Below are positions 46,948 through 59,691 of a stretch of DNA of 64,000 nt, in pieces. The stretch is from Paramecium pentaurelia (lineage: Eukaryota > Ciliophora > Oligohymenophorea > Peniculida > Parameciidae), in the NCBI GenBank assembly GCA_905183005.1, contig CAJJDO010000098.1, positions 62,001-126,000 on the forward strand. The letters run 5' to 3'. The translations under genes were made by a program, and so were the position numbers. Under the pieces are notes generated by a model, which was given only the letters and a program-made list of their open reading frames with translations, searched no databases and was not told the origin of the DNA. Position 1 is the stretch's first letter; every line of letters begins with the position of its first letter.

Positions 46948-47270
46948 ATGTAATTCAAATATTAATATTAATACTAATATTAGAAATTAGTCAATAGATT
47001 CTATGATATCTTGTTGAAAAAAAGAATTGATTTAATATACTATATAGGAATAAACTTATTTTATGATTTCTTATAACATTATATTTATGTACAGATGAAA
47101 TTCAAAACAGTAGATTGTTATTAAAATGAAAAGAATATGCTTTATTATTAAATGATGTAATGAAAGTAGTAGCTTTTTAAAATGGATAGAGAAATAAATG
47201 TGTAAATAGTTAATATGATTTGATATTTATATTGGAATTTTTGTAAATTGAATACTAATTAAAATAATGA
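46948..47270 (+). CDS. Possible short gene upstream of the RING gene, unknown
   Basis: A 101-residue reading with one 17-nt intron: KLVNRFYDILLKKRIDL, GINLFYDFLQHYIY, then YALLLNDVMKVVAFQN and FILEFLQIEYQLKQ. Codon use is good, but the required intron is shorter than normal here. Its TGA overlaps the ATG of the RING gene. It may be a remnant. Confidence 0.3.
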
Positions 47271-47827
47271 ATAAGCCTCGTTAATTTAGAATATCTAATG
47301 AATAATTATCACCAATTAGTCCACATTTATTTTGTACTATATGTAGAGAGGTATTTTATAAACCATTAAGAGTATCTTGTGGGTATATCATTTGAAATTG
47401 TTAAAATAGGCATACTTTTTGTGGATCTTGTATTTTGAATTGGTTATAGTATAAGAGAACTTGTCCAGAATGTAGATATTAAATCAACAGAAATTTTTTA
47501 TAAGAGAAAGATTTATTTGCTTAATCGATGATTTAAGAAGTCTAAATAGAATGTTTAAGATGTGAAAATTGGAGAGGGGATTTGAAAAATTTCAAGAATC
47601 ATGTATCAAATTAATGTTAATTTGTTACTAAATTTATTGATTTTCAGGAAGAAGTTATAGAAATAGAAGATGATAAATCATAATAATCTCATTCAATTAA
47701 TATTGAGTTGGAATCATTGTAATAATATTCCCAAAACAAAATTTAACAGGATAATGATTTGGAAGATTAAATAATAATAACCAATAAAGTTAACGATATA
47801 ATTTATTAAATTTCATATAAAATTTGA
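47267..47827 (+). CDS. RING/TRAF-type zinc-finger protein (E3 ligase-like), apparently truncated
   Basis: 177 residues, one 27-nt intron. RING: FCTICREVFYKPLRVSCG, HTFCGSCILNWLQYK, then TCPECRYQI; cysteines and histidine keep C3HC4 spacing. A TRAF-type finger follows: ECLRCENWRGDLKNFKNH and the closing Cys. E3 ubiquitin ligase activity is inferred from the RING. The frame stops at TGA 47825-47827, but coding-like sequence continues in frame: a second finger (QMCHI-stop-YEVFFELLQH) where the second TGA (47873-47875) sits at the expected second Cys of CX2C. The continuation runs to 48022 and overlaps the antisense DHHC gene. Confidence 0.75.
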
Positions 47828-48022
47828 TAGAATAAAATAAAAATTATTATAAATATTTAAATGTGTCATATTTGATATGAAGTATTTTTTGAATTATTGC
47901 AACACATTTGTATACAATTTGAAAATGATAGATTGTGTGATTCTTATGATCTAATAGATGAGGTAGATCTAGAATAATAAATATATTTACTATATAGTTT
48001 ATTGACTTTTCTTATCTTTTGA
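47828..48022 (+). pseudogene. Broken continuation of the RING/TRAF gene
   Basis: In frame with the RING gene, beyond two TGA codons, the sequence reads YEVFFELLQHICIQF and LCDSYDLIDEVDLEQQ, ending at TGA 48020-48022. It looks like a former second TRAF-type finger and tail, interrupted by point changes. Confidence 0.45.
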
Positions 48023-49794
48023 ACCTTTAACATTAGTTTATTCTTCTTATCGATATTTTTCAAAAGTAGTAATATTTCTAAATAAATTATCCAATTAAAC
48101 ATATATCAAATATGCTAAAGGAAATAAAAAGAGTAAACATAAAATTAAAATAGATGATTGAACACATTTCTTAGAAATATCAAGTGCCTCTAAATTAGTT
48201 ACATTATTAAACCATGGATAATGAGTATTATGTATAGGATTAGGATAATCATTTATCAAAAATATTGCATTCAATATAATTAGATGAATTAAATTTACAA
48301 ATATTGTCAAAATAAAACAAATAAAATATGGATAATTTTTAGCTCCTATCTTAATTAAATATATAAATATTTACACAATTATGTAACCAAGGACAATGAT
48401 GATCATAAACTATTACACATCTTGAACAAAATTCACAATGTCTAGATCTTAATGGTTTATGTATTTAACATTCTGGACATAATTCCCAAGGTTCATATTA
48501 AGTCAAAAGTAAAAATAGTTTTCTTGAATCATCATTTCTTTCAACATATCCTGGACTTATAAACATAGTTAAAAAATAAAAAATGAGTCCTATCAAAAAT
48601 GAAGCTATTGATAAATATTATAACCAAGCATCAGTATTAAAAAATGGATATACAAAAATTATGGAACCAATCATGCAATAGAAATATATTATAAAAAATG
48701 AACAAATCTAATTCCAACTAATTGACGCTGGTTTATAACTATTAAGAGTGAACTTAGCATTTACCTTGTTCGAATATTTAAAAATTCTAATAGACAATTA
48801 TTTGTTTCTAAAATTTTATAGATTATTTCGTATTCATTCTCTAATGCTGTTTAGGCTGGAGTTTAATTTCTTTTATCTCTAATATTTTTTAAACTTCCCT
48901 TATAAAGTAATTTCTTAGCTATTCTTTAATTTCCTGTCATTGCAGCTAAATGTAAAGGTGTCATCCCTTCAGTATCTTATTGATTTATAATTTTTCTCCC
49001 TTCTTTACTTTTTTGTAACCAACTTAATAAAAATTATACAGCAAATTCACTACCATAATAAGTAGCCCAATGTAATGGTGTACCACCTTTCTCATCTTAT
49101 TCTGTATAAGACAACCCTTACATATATAGCCAAACCATAGCAGAAACTTAATCTCCTTAAGCTGCAATAGAAAGTGCATTTTATCCCTATTCATTTTTTA
49201 TTTTTAAATCACATTAATATTTTTTTAGAATTTCTAATGTTTCTAATGAACCAACATATGCAGCAAAATGAACTGCTGTGAATGAATCTTTATTTTTTTA
49301 ATTTATCCATATATTGAATTCCTCAATTGTAGAATTATCTTTTTCATATATTAAAATTCTTTCAACAGCAGTTGGTAAGTTTTTAAAGCAAGAAATATGA
49401 AGAATAGTCTATTATTTTTAATCATAAATTTCTCTCAGTTTTGGTTTAGGAGTAATTGTAATAAAATGATCTAAAATAGCCATAATTTCTTAAACTTCTT
49501 ATTCTTGAACAGATTTTAAAAGCTAATTGTATTTCTATTATAGACTCATAAGTGTCAAAGAATCATATAAATCTTAAAGAGATGGCTACAATATATAGTA
49601 TTAAATACATGTTTATCAATTTATTAATGCTAATTAATCTCAACTATGGATTTTTTCAATTAACTTAAACCACCTTCATAAAACGATGATTTTCTAAGTC
49701 CTTAATCTTTATCCTAACTTTTCTTCCTATCTAAAAGAGGTTGTCTCTTTATGGATATAGAACTATCTTGAAATTCAATTTCATTTTTCTTCAT
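47866..49794 (-). CDS. Ankyrin-repeat DHHC palmitoyltransferase (zDHHC13/17-like)
   Basis: 610 residues, four introns (23, 26, 25, 22 nt). Residues about 110-330 hold five to six ankyrin repeats (TAVHFAAYVGSLETL, GTPLHWATYYGSEFA, MTPLHLAAMTGNQRIA). Then come two hydrophobic spans, and the Cys-rich domain CPECQIHKPLRSRHCEFC with catalytic DHHC in IVYDHHCPWLHNCIG. Two further spans and the TTxE motif (NITTFEKYR) follow. This matches HIP14-type S-acyltransferases, which palmitoylate proteins at Golgi or vesicle membranes. The last intron is uncertain: without it the stop is at 47813-47815, overlapping the RING gene's coding part. Confidence 0.88.
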
Positions 49795-50816
49795 GGAATT
49801 ATATATTATTTTATTTAAAAATAATTTAATTTAATACATTTTGTATAATGGTATGTCATTAATATGAAAAAAACTATAAATGATATAATGGAACATATTA
49901 TACATTTAATTCATTTTATATTCTAATGGCACTTATCTTTTTGTAATCTAGTAGGTATCTATTCTATTAAAACTGACTAAAAGTCATAAAATAAATTTTT
50001 GATATTATTATAACAATATGCAGATTAATTCTTTTTTATAGAAATTTACAATATTCTCATATTTTTTTGTGTTTTAATCAAAATAATAATTAATATTTCA
50101 TAATAGAAATGAAAACTCATTTGAATATTTTTGATTAGAAATATATTTAAAATGAGATAAACATTTATTTGAACAAAAACTAATGATTTGTATTACTAAC
50201 AAATTTATTTAGTAAGAAAAGTAGTTACTTTATTTTCTTTATGTTAAGGTTTTCATAAACAATTAGAATATTCTGATACTTTTAGATTATAATAAATTAT
50301 TAAGAAATTCTTTATACTGATATACTTTCCTTTAAATATGTGTATCGAAATCTTGAAAAATAGAGATTAAATTAGTCTAAATATATATGAATAAAAACTA
50401 TTTAATTAATATAGAATTGTAAATATCAATTATCATTATAAACTAAATAAGATAATTATATACAACTCTAAATAATTACATTAATATAATAATTATTATA
50501 AAATATTAATTTCTACTTCATACTTAATTAATAATTTATATGAGTATTGATGATATAACCACTAAATTCTATTAAATACTTAATTTATTATTTAATATTT
50601 TATGAATATTTTTATAGTTTAACTATGGATATTTATATTTGACATCTAAAGTTATATATTGATATTAGTTTAGTAACATAGGATCATCAATTATATATTT
50701 GATTATATGATTACTTATTTTATATTTAACATGTCTCCTATAATAACTTAATCAATACATAAATTTTCATATTTAAGGTTATCAATTTATACATATTTAT
50801 TAATTTATTTTCATAC
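49795..50816. other. Long AT-rich intergenic region
   Basis: About 1 kb between divergently transcribed DHHC and CEP350-like genes. Composition is extremely A/T. I found no gene model, RNA or clear motif; it must contain both promoters. Confidence 0.5.
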
Positions 50817-53800
50817 ATGAATACTCAAAATTCATTTGATACTTAATTCTATGAAAGTAACCTACAAGAACCAAATAGCTCAATTAGCAATAAGAAACAA
50901 AGAAATAGTTCAAGAATTAAATCTCCTGAATAACAATTAGAATAAAATGATAAACTTAAGTCTTAATCCTTATAGTTTTAGAATACTAATAAGAAAAGGA
51001 CATCTAAAAAAAAATAAGGCAAAGTTGTTTCTTTAATAAACACAACAAAAAAATCATTTTATCCAACTTAAAATAAAAATCCTAAATAATCAGTTCAATC
51101 AATAACTACAACAAACCGTAAACATAATCATAAGAAGAATGATATAAATTTAAGTGAAACACTATTTAAAAAATAGAATTCTAAGATAGAGAATATACAA
51201 GACAATAAAATTAAATTATAAATAAAACAATAAAATTTATAAAAGGATTAGAATTAATAAATCCCTCTTAAAGATGAGAATTCTAAAGAATTCAAAAATC
51301 AGACTAATTAAAAGTCAAATGATTTATATTTGACTTTAAAAAAGACCTAAAATTCGATATATGTAAAAAACTATGAAATTCAGATATTAGAAGAATAAAA
51401 AAAAAAGTAATTATATGATTTGAATTAGAATAGAGAACCAATTTAAATTAGAACAGTTGAAATAAAAGATTCAATTAAAAAATAAAATGATAGATTAAAA
51501 AAGTAAATCACCTAAAAAAACAAAAAAGAAAATGATAAAACAAAAGCAAAAATCAAAATAAAAAGGAAATCCAACTGATATAAATAGTCTAGCCAATAAA
51601 AGTAAATAAGAATTTTTTCAATAAAGTTCTTTGAAATCTGCAGATCTATAAAATGATTCAACAAAAAAAAGATCATCATCATCATCAACAAGATAAAATT
51701 AAAAAAAGTAAATAAAAAATAATTAATAATTGAATAATAATAGTGAATTGACTTTAGATAATGAAATTAATACAATTTTTAAGAAGTATCCTCCTACTAT
51801 TTATTTATAAAAAATGATAAAGAAATTGATTTTATTATTTTAAGATTCATAAAGTATAAGTGCAACTTTATCTGATTTTAATTTCAAAATATTAATATAT
51901 TAAGGTATGTAAAAAGCAGTAATTAAAATATAGAAAGCTTGGAAATAATATTGTTTAAGAAAAAAACAAAGAAATCATAAAATTAATTAATTAGAAATTA
52001 AGAGATTAATATAAAAACATTATAAATCTTTATTTAATGAATAAACATAAAATAAATCACATTCTTCCCAAATCAATAAAGTATTAAAATAAAAAGAAAA
52101 AATGTCAAATTAAATTGTTTCAAATAATTAATAGATTAATTAGGAACATTAAATTTAAAATATTATTAAAAATAAAAATTAACCTAATTCTTAATTTATT
52201 GAAGAATAAAAAGTTATAAATAAAATACCTTTAGTTGTAGAAAATCAAACTGATTTTTAACTTTGTCAAAGTAATCAACTCAGTTATTCATTAAGCATTT
52301 AAAATCCATCAAATTTAGATTAAGCTTAAATGGTAGATGATATTTAAAATCAATTAAATGGATGGAATTTTCATTTAGATACTTATGATAATGATTAAAA
52401 AAAGACTTTAGCTATGGGGAAATTAAAAAAATAAATGAAACATGCTATTATTTCTATTATATAGAGTTAATTATCTAAATTCAAACTTAATTCTAATTAA
52501 TCTGATCATTCATTTGATATTAAATTGTTGTAATCTTAAGAAGCAAGTACAGAAAAGAATTTTAATGAAGCAAGAAAGAAAGTTAAAGCACTTTAAGATT
52601 AAAGTGAAGTTAGATTAATTTAATCATCTAAAGATTAAATAACAGAGATAAGTAAATCATCTATATTAGTATTATAATCTCAGTTAATGAAAAAAGAATC
52701 AGAATTATTAAGTATGAGAGAAGAAGCAATTTAATTAAGATATTTAACAGAAATTGAAAAAATTGAAAATGATGAAAATAAAAAAATTGAATTAAATAAA
52801 TGGTTAAAAAAAGAATTAGAAGATCTTTAAATTACAAGATAATATATTGAATTAAGTAAGAAAAAAGAAGCTAGTGCAATGAAAAAGATTTAAAGAGATT
52901 TAATGATTGCATCAAGTTTTGATGAAAATAATTCAAAACTTATAAGTCTTAAATAAAAAGTAGAAGAAAGATTAAGTAATCTTAAAAAATCAAAACAAAG
53001 CCAATCTGAAGTTAAAATTTTAAATAATATTTATTTACAATCTGAAAATGAATTAGAAAAACTTGAAGAGACTTAATCTGAAGATTTTGATTAAGAAAAT
53101 TAAATTGAAAAAAGATAATTTCTTAAAGAGGATATTATTTAACCTAATGAAGAGATGAACATAAAAGATAAATTGGATTTAATAGCAAATGATTTAATCA
53201 GTGACATTTTAGATAATCTATCAGAAGGTAATAATAATAATAATATTTTAGAATTATTAAATAAATAAACCTAATTTGCATTATTAATATAATAACTTAC
53301 ACCTACAATAACATAAATTCCAACTTCAATTATTGAAATTAGATATTATCTTCACAATTTATTTGATTATATCTTACCTCATTATGGAGAAGAGATTGTT
53401 TAAAAAATTAACATTCCATATGGTTATTCACCATAAAAAAGATTAGAACTTTTCTATGGAAATTACTCTCAATAAACTATAGATTAAAATTATGTAAATT
53501 TTGTTATGTTAGATTAATATTTCTTTGAATATGAATTTCATCGTTTATAAGAACATGACTTTTAGAATTTGAATCATGTTTCTAAAGCCTTAAAAGAACT
53601 TGAACATATTCACAATAGAGCTATATTTGATGCTTGCAATGAAATTTTGAATACATTTAGACCTTATTATTATAGTATTTTTATAAATTCTATAATAATA
53701 GATAATGGAGAACCTTATCCTTGGGAAGCTAGAATTCCTCATTAAACTATTAAATGTGATGATTTCTGTGAAATTTTGAATTAAATGGAATCTAAAATAC

Positions 53801-54172
53801 TTTAACTTGCAAATTGTTTATGTGGTTTCTTGCCAATTGAAGAAGAATATTATGTTCCAAGAGAAAAACAAATCATTTTAGAAGCGAAAAGTTAGGAAAT
53901 GATGATATAACATATGAATATTCAATAGAATCCAGACTTATATGATACAGATCTTCAATATTACTTTGATCCTATTATATAAATAAGGGAATAAAGGGTG
54001 AATAAAATGTTGATTGCAGATGTAATTAATCAATCATATAAGACAGATGTAAGATAATGAGTATAGATGGAATTTAGCATCAGATGATAAGTTGGAGCTC
54101 TTGATGGAAATAGGAGACATGGTATTTGAATAGTGTATTGAAGAATTTATATAAGATGCAATCTTATTATGA
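50817..54172 (+). CDS. CEP350-like centrosomal/basal-body protein candidate
   Basis: 1,102 residues, two introns (22 and 25 nt). The first 330 residues are Lys/Gln/Ser-rich and disordered, then an IQ motif (VIKIQKAWKQYCLRKK) that could bind calmodulin. Long coiled coils follow (IQLRYLTEIEKIEND, about 620-760). The C-terminal 300 residues are globular and helical (FFEYEFHRLQEHDF, KELEHIHNRAIFDACNEIL). They end with LELLMEIGDMVFEQCIEE, which looks like the DUF4378/CAP350 C-terminal helix. Ciliates use such proteins at basal bodies. The family call rests on layout and the last helix, so it is tentative. Confidence 0.6.
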
Positions 54173-54338
54173 TTGTTTTTAGTAATTAAATCTTATCAAA
54201 TATTTTTGTTAAAATTTAAAACATTTATAGTAACTTCTTTCTATTAAAAATTTAGATGTATAAGATAACAGTAATTTGAGTAAACTTGAAATTATTTAGA
54301 TAGATAAATAAATATATATATTAATTTTATTAACTGTC

Positions 54339-55489
54339 ATGAACCAACTTCAAATTGAAGAACTTCAACGTAAGTTATAAAAATTGTAACTTGAACGAAT
54401 GAATGAAGATTCATCAGATGAAGAGCCAACATTTTAGTCTGTTTAAGGAAAACCTAATGATAAATAACTTTTCTAAAACCTCTCAATAGATAGTTTTGAG
54501 GTGTACACTACATTAGGTACAGGCACTTTTGGACGTGTTAAACAAGTTCGTATAAAACGTGATCCAAGTCGTTAAGTTTATGCATTAAAAATAATGAAGA
54601 AACATGATATCATTAAATTAAAATAAGTGGATCATATAAAATCAGAGAAGAATATTTTGAATGAAATCTAACATCCATTTTTAGTATAGTTAAAAGGTTC
54701 ATTTTAAGATGCTAAATGCATTTATATGTTATTTGAATTTGTATCAGGAGGTGAATTATTTTCTCGATTGAGAAAAGATGGCAGATTTAGTTAAGATATT
54801 ACATTATTTTATGTATCAGAGATATTGTTGGCAATTCAGCATTTACATAGAAAGGATATTGTTTATAGAGATTTAAAACCAGAAAATTTATTAATTGATA
54901 GAGAAGGACATATAAAAATAGCAGATTTTGGATTTGCAAAGAAGATTAAAAACAATCATACTTAAACATTGTGTGGTACACCTGAATATTTGGCTCCTGA
55001 ATTAATTTAAGGTGCAAAAACAGGATATGGAAAATCTATAGATTGGTGGGCATTAGGAGTATTAATATTTGAAATGTTAGCAGGGTATATAATTAAATAT
55101 AATAAATTATTTAGACATCCTCCTTTTTATGATATTGAGCCTACAAATATATATAAGAAGATTTTAAATGGAGTTATAGAATTTCCTAAGTTTTTGCATG
55201 TAAGAGCGAAGGATGTTATAAGAAAATTGTTAAATTCAGATGTTAATAAAAGATTGGGTGTTGAAGATGTAATTTGATTTTGTTAAATTAGGAAGGTGCA
55301 GCTTTGATGAATCATAAATTCTTTAGAGGTGTTCCATGGTAAAAAGTATATGAAAAGAAAATCCAACCTCCATGGATTCCTTTTTTAAGAAATGAAACAG
55401 ATTCACAATGGTTTGATAAGTATCCAGAAGAAAGGGATGATATTCAACCAATAGATGATGAAAAATAACATATGTTTGATGATTTTTGA
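54339..55489 (+). CDS. cAMP-dependent protein kinase catalytic subunit (PKA-C)
   Basis: 365 residues, two introns (30 and 23 nt). An N-terminal helix (LQIEELQRKLQKLQLE) precedes the kinase domain: LGTGTFGRV, YALKIMKK, YRDLKPENLL, ADFGFAKK, T-loop TLCGTPEYLAPEL, and WWALGVLIFEML. The C-terminal AGC tail includes PPWIPFLRNETDSQWFDKY and ends exactly in FDDF. A terminal FxxF is diagnostic of PKA catalytic subunits, where it docks in the PIF pocket. In Paramecium PKA regulates ciliary beating (established for the genus). No myristoylation Gly2 is present. Confidence 0.93.
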
Positions 55490-55503
55490 TTAGTTATTAA
55501 TAA

Positions 55504-58500
55504 ATGAATTAAGAAGAATCAATAGCTAGTCTCTATAAACGATTTTAAAAGTATTAATAAGTTCACCCATAAGAAATATCAGAAAATGTCATTGAAAAGG
55601 TCGAATCTTTATATTAGGATCTTGCATTTGACAAAGATTTGAGCAGATTAAAGGTAAGTAGAGAAACTAAAGAAAAAATATTTAGACAGACAATTCTTAT
55701 ATATATGTTTCAACCAAAAAAGACAGGTTAAATTGATATCAAAATGAAGGATGAATCATTTTGGAAAACAAGATAATTAACTATAGATATAGATCTATGC
55801 GAATTGATAATTTTGTCTGAAAAAGAAATCATTCTCAATTTACGTTTCTTTGAAATCTAAAATCCAATTTAAGATAACAAGAGATACAAATTTTTACTTT
55901 TGCATAAATCTCTCTCATAAAACTTTTGGTTTGCTGATGATGATAAAAATTATGTTAATTAATGGTTTAATGATATAAAATAATGTGTTTTTTAAGGCAG
56001 AAGGGGAAGACGATATGAGACTATGACTGTTGAACCTTTGGTAAAAGATATCAATATAGAACTGTTGAAATAAATGGATAGAGAAAGACCAAGTATTAAC
56101 CAAAATTTGTTTTATTCTTAAGAATTGAATCAATAAAAACATTATTCAATTAACTAATTAGATAATCAATAAACTTTTTATTAAACTGAATAAAGTAGTT
56201 AAAAATAGATTGATTAAGAAAGAATAATATTTTTACAATAATCTCTTGGTGAATCAGCAATATTAAATTAAAATTAAACAATTCGTAAAGATAATTAAAT
56301 AGAATAACCAGAATTAACATAAATATTAAAAGATCTGTAATATAAATTAAGTTATGATTATTTAATAGATGAATCTGATTTCAATCTATATTTATTTGAA
56401 GATACTATAAGAATTATGCAGAATAAAAATGATTTATATAATTTCAGAATATATCTTCCTATTACTGATGCTACTTCCAACAGTTTAATATTAGCATTAT
56501 ATGATATAAAAACTCAAACAAAATGGAATAAATAAATAAAAAATATTGAGTAATTGGAAAATATAGGTTTAACAACAGTAAAAATAAAGGAAACAAGAGA
56601 ACCATTTGGTTATTTTTATTAACCTAGAACATTTAATTATGTTAGATAATTTTATACTAATTATAATGAAATATATGTAATAGATAAATCTGATGATAAA
56701 AGTAGTAGTATTATACATTGGAATATTTGTGCTGTTTTTTTATAATAACATACACCTAAACTATTTGTTGTTGATACAAAAACTATTAATGGTGGATATA
56801 TGACATAAACCTAAGATTTATAATTAACAATTTAATATTTAAAAGAATATATTCACTTAATTTAATATGTTATGGAATTAAAATTATAAAAATAAGCACC
56901 TTAATTTATTTTAGATTTAATTAATATTTATGAAAGTCGTCCAGTTAAATCTAAAAATATTTAATAATTGGTTATTCCAGAATATGTCTAGAATAATACA
57001 GGTAATAATTATATGCATAAATCATAACCATAAATTGATTTGTTAAAAGAAAATGAATTTACAAGATAAGATTCAATATCATATTTACAAATTAAATAAA
57101 AATATTAATAAAAGTTTCAAAATTATTCTGACTCCAAGTAAACAAATTCTTATTAGATTAGAGATTAAGATCTTACATTAATTAAAAAATAAAATTAAGA
57201 AATTATAATTTAATAAGATACATTTATGGAATAAAATTAAGTTTTAAATTTTAATGTTCCTATTAATCATCAAATTATTGATGAATAAAAGATTTAAGAA
57301 TAGAATACAGAAACTATAGATGATAATAAATAAGTAGTGGAAATAGAAGAGAAAAAGTAAATTAAAATTGAGGATGAATCTGAGGATGAGATTGAAGTAG
57401 ATGAAGCATTCATGCATGAAGATATACGACCTGAGTGGGAAAAATCATAATTGATTTAAAATTAAGATGATTTTTATAAAGATTTATTAGACTTTGTATT
57501 AGGAAATTAAATGTATAGTTCTTAATTACATCCATATACTATTACAATTAAAGAAGATACTTAATATGAAAGAATTAATGAAATTAATGGATTTCATTTT
57601 TTTTATAGGGATGAATGGTAATTTGATACTAAAAAAGGGTATCTAAAATTTGTGAATGCTAAAAAACTTGAAGCTTAGAAAAAAGTATTAAAATACATTT
57701 TAAGTAAAATGGGATCTAATTTATTGAAAGGTAAATCTATTTTAAGTGTTTCTCTTCCAGTATATGTTTTTGAAAAAAGGACAAATTTATAAAGATTTGG
57801 TGCATCTTTTGCTTATGCTCCACATTTCTTAGAAAATGTTCCAAATGATCCTGTTTAATAAATGGGAGCAGTGATAGCATTCTCACTTTCATTTACAATA
57901 ATCTATTTGAATTTAGAAAAACCTTTTAACCCAATTTTAGGAGAAACTTGTTAATTATGGATTAAAGGATGCCCAGTTTATTTAGAATAAATTAGTCATC
58001 ATCCTCCAATTGCTGCATTTATTATGTATGGTAGAGGTTATAAAATATATGGTAATTTGGAATCAACAGCTAGTATAGGGGCAAATACAGTAACAGGAGG
58101 TAATGAGGGTAAAATTGTAATAGAATGTAGTAATGCAAAAATTGAATATAGTTATTGTAAAGGTTATGTGACTGGTATTACTTATGGAGATCGTTATTTT
58201 TACACTGAAGGACAATAATTATATGTAGATCATAAAAATCAAATTATTAGCGAATTGTATTTCAATCCTTAAAAAAAAGGAAAAAATCAATATGATTATT
58301 TTGAGGGTAAAATATACAAAGTGAACTAGAATATTCTATAAAAGTACAAAAAAGATGGGAAAATTAAAATGTCTAACCAATAGGCATAAGTTTTAGCTGA
58401 AATTGAAGGAAAGTATAAAATCATTTGAAATTATATTTTAGTTGGTAGTAAGAAGAAGTTCTTAAGATGAATGGTAAAACAATATTCAATTTGATGAAAG

Positions 58501-58661
58501 ATTTTCCATTCAAATGTAAGCCTGAAAGATTTCCATTGGCCTCTGATTCATAATATAGAGAAGATCTAATAGGGTGGTAATTGGATGATTTTGATTTATC
58601 TATGAAATACAAGGAAGTTTTGGAAGAAAGATAACGAAAAGATAGAAAACTTAGAAAATGA
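55504..58661 (+). CDS. Oxysterol-binding protein-related protein with PH domain
   Basis: 1,042 residues, one 29-nt intron near the 3' end. Residues about 60-180 resemble a PH domain (IILNLRFFEIQNP, KFLLLHKSLSQNFWFAD, WFNDIKQCV). A Gln-rich middle (about 190-690) carries beta-rich patches. The ORD spans about 735-1042: SVSLPVYVFEKRTNLQRF, FNPILGETC, and the signature EQISHHPPI. The final intron restores EGNWQQEEV, equivalent to the conserved E-G-x-W. ORPs exchange sterol or PI4P at membrane contact sites. The start is 14 bp after the PKA stop. No FFAT motif was obvious. Confidence 0.92.
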
Positions 58662-59691
58662 GTAATTATGATAAGCGATTAATAGTATATAAATTTAAGA
58701 AAGTATATTCATTTTTAGATTACAAATCAAATTATTATAAATTTATTAATTCTATTGAATATCAATAATTATATAATAGTATAATTAACATAATTTTTTT
58801 TGAGTATTATAATGAGTATTATATTAAACTTTAAAGTTATAAGAATTTTAAGTTATCTTTTTTAATTTTTTTTTCAAAATTTTAAGCATTTTTATTTATG
58901 CATCAATTATTTTTACAGTTATTATATAATATAATTGAAATTTCAGAAGATTTTATTAAAATTTGTTTTCAAAATTATAAAAATGGCATTTTTAGACAAT
59001 TAAAATTTATATATTGAAAATTTTACCTTATTGCAAAATATTATAATTTTTTCTGTCAAGTTTAAAGAATGATTATTCTATCAAAAAAAAAGTATTTAAT
59101 TTATAGATATTAATTGAATAATAATGATTTCTTATTAACAAAAAGTCAAATGATCAATTGAAATTCCTATGACATAAAAAAACTTTGAACTTAAAGAAAA
59201 TACATATCAATGAGAGATTGAATTCTTAAAATATTTAAGTAATACTAATGATAAGCATCATTTCTTAAGATTAATAATTACAGAAATAATAGAGAAAAAA
59301 CTTAAAAAGATTAGTGCAACTCAGCTAGGATTTGTTTTTAAGTGAAACATTATTTAGTAGATTATTATTTTTGTTGTTTTTATTATTAATATGAAATAAA
59401 TTTGTTATGGGAACTAAGATTATGTTAGTTAAACTAAAGTTTTATTTATGTTAAAGAGCAGATATGATCAGATTTCTTCAAATGTAAAATATAGATATTT
59501 AATAAAAAGTATTAATTTGGAAAAAGGATTATTAAGGATATTATTTAATGATAATAGGATAGAATTACGAAAGATAGTGAGCATTTAGGACTAACATTCA
59601 TGATGTAAGAGGATCTGAAATAATTGTTTTGGATTATTTTATTTACTATATAAACTACATTTGTAAAATTTAAGATGAAATATAAATATAA
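58662..59691 (+). pseudogene. Gene-free spacer containing decayed coding segments
   Basis: About 1 kb lacks an intact gene but holds protein-like pieces: SNYYKFINSIEYQQLY and IIEISEDFIKICFQNYK in one frame (58710-59010). In another frame (59121-59345) IPMTQKNFELKENTYQ, a TGA, then EIEFLKYLSNTNDKHH and KKLKKISATQLGFVF. The in-frame TGA cannot be removed by a visible intron. A third fragment before the USP start reads TNIHDVRGSEIIVL. I interpret it as relics of one or more lost genes, as expected after genome duplication. Confidence 0.4.

Noticed and set aside
47873..47875. TGA read as Cys or Sec in this organism
   Set aside because: TGA ends all well-supported genes in the window; no SECIS-like structure was seen. 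Nonsense change is simpler.
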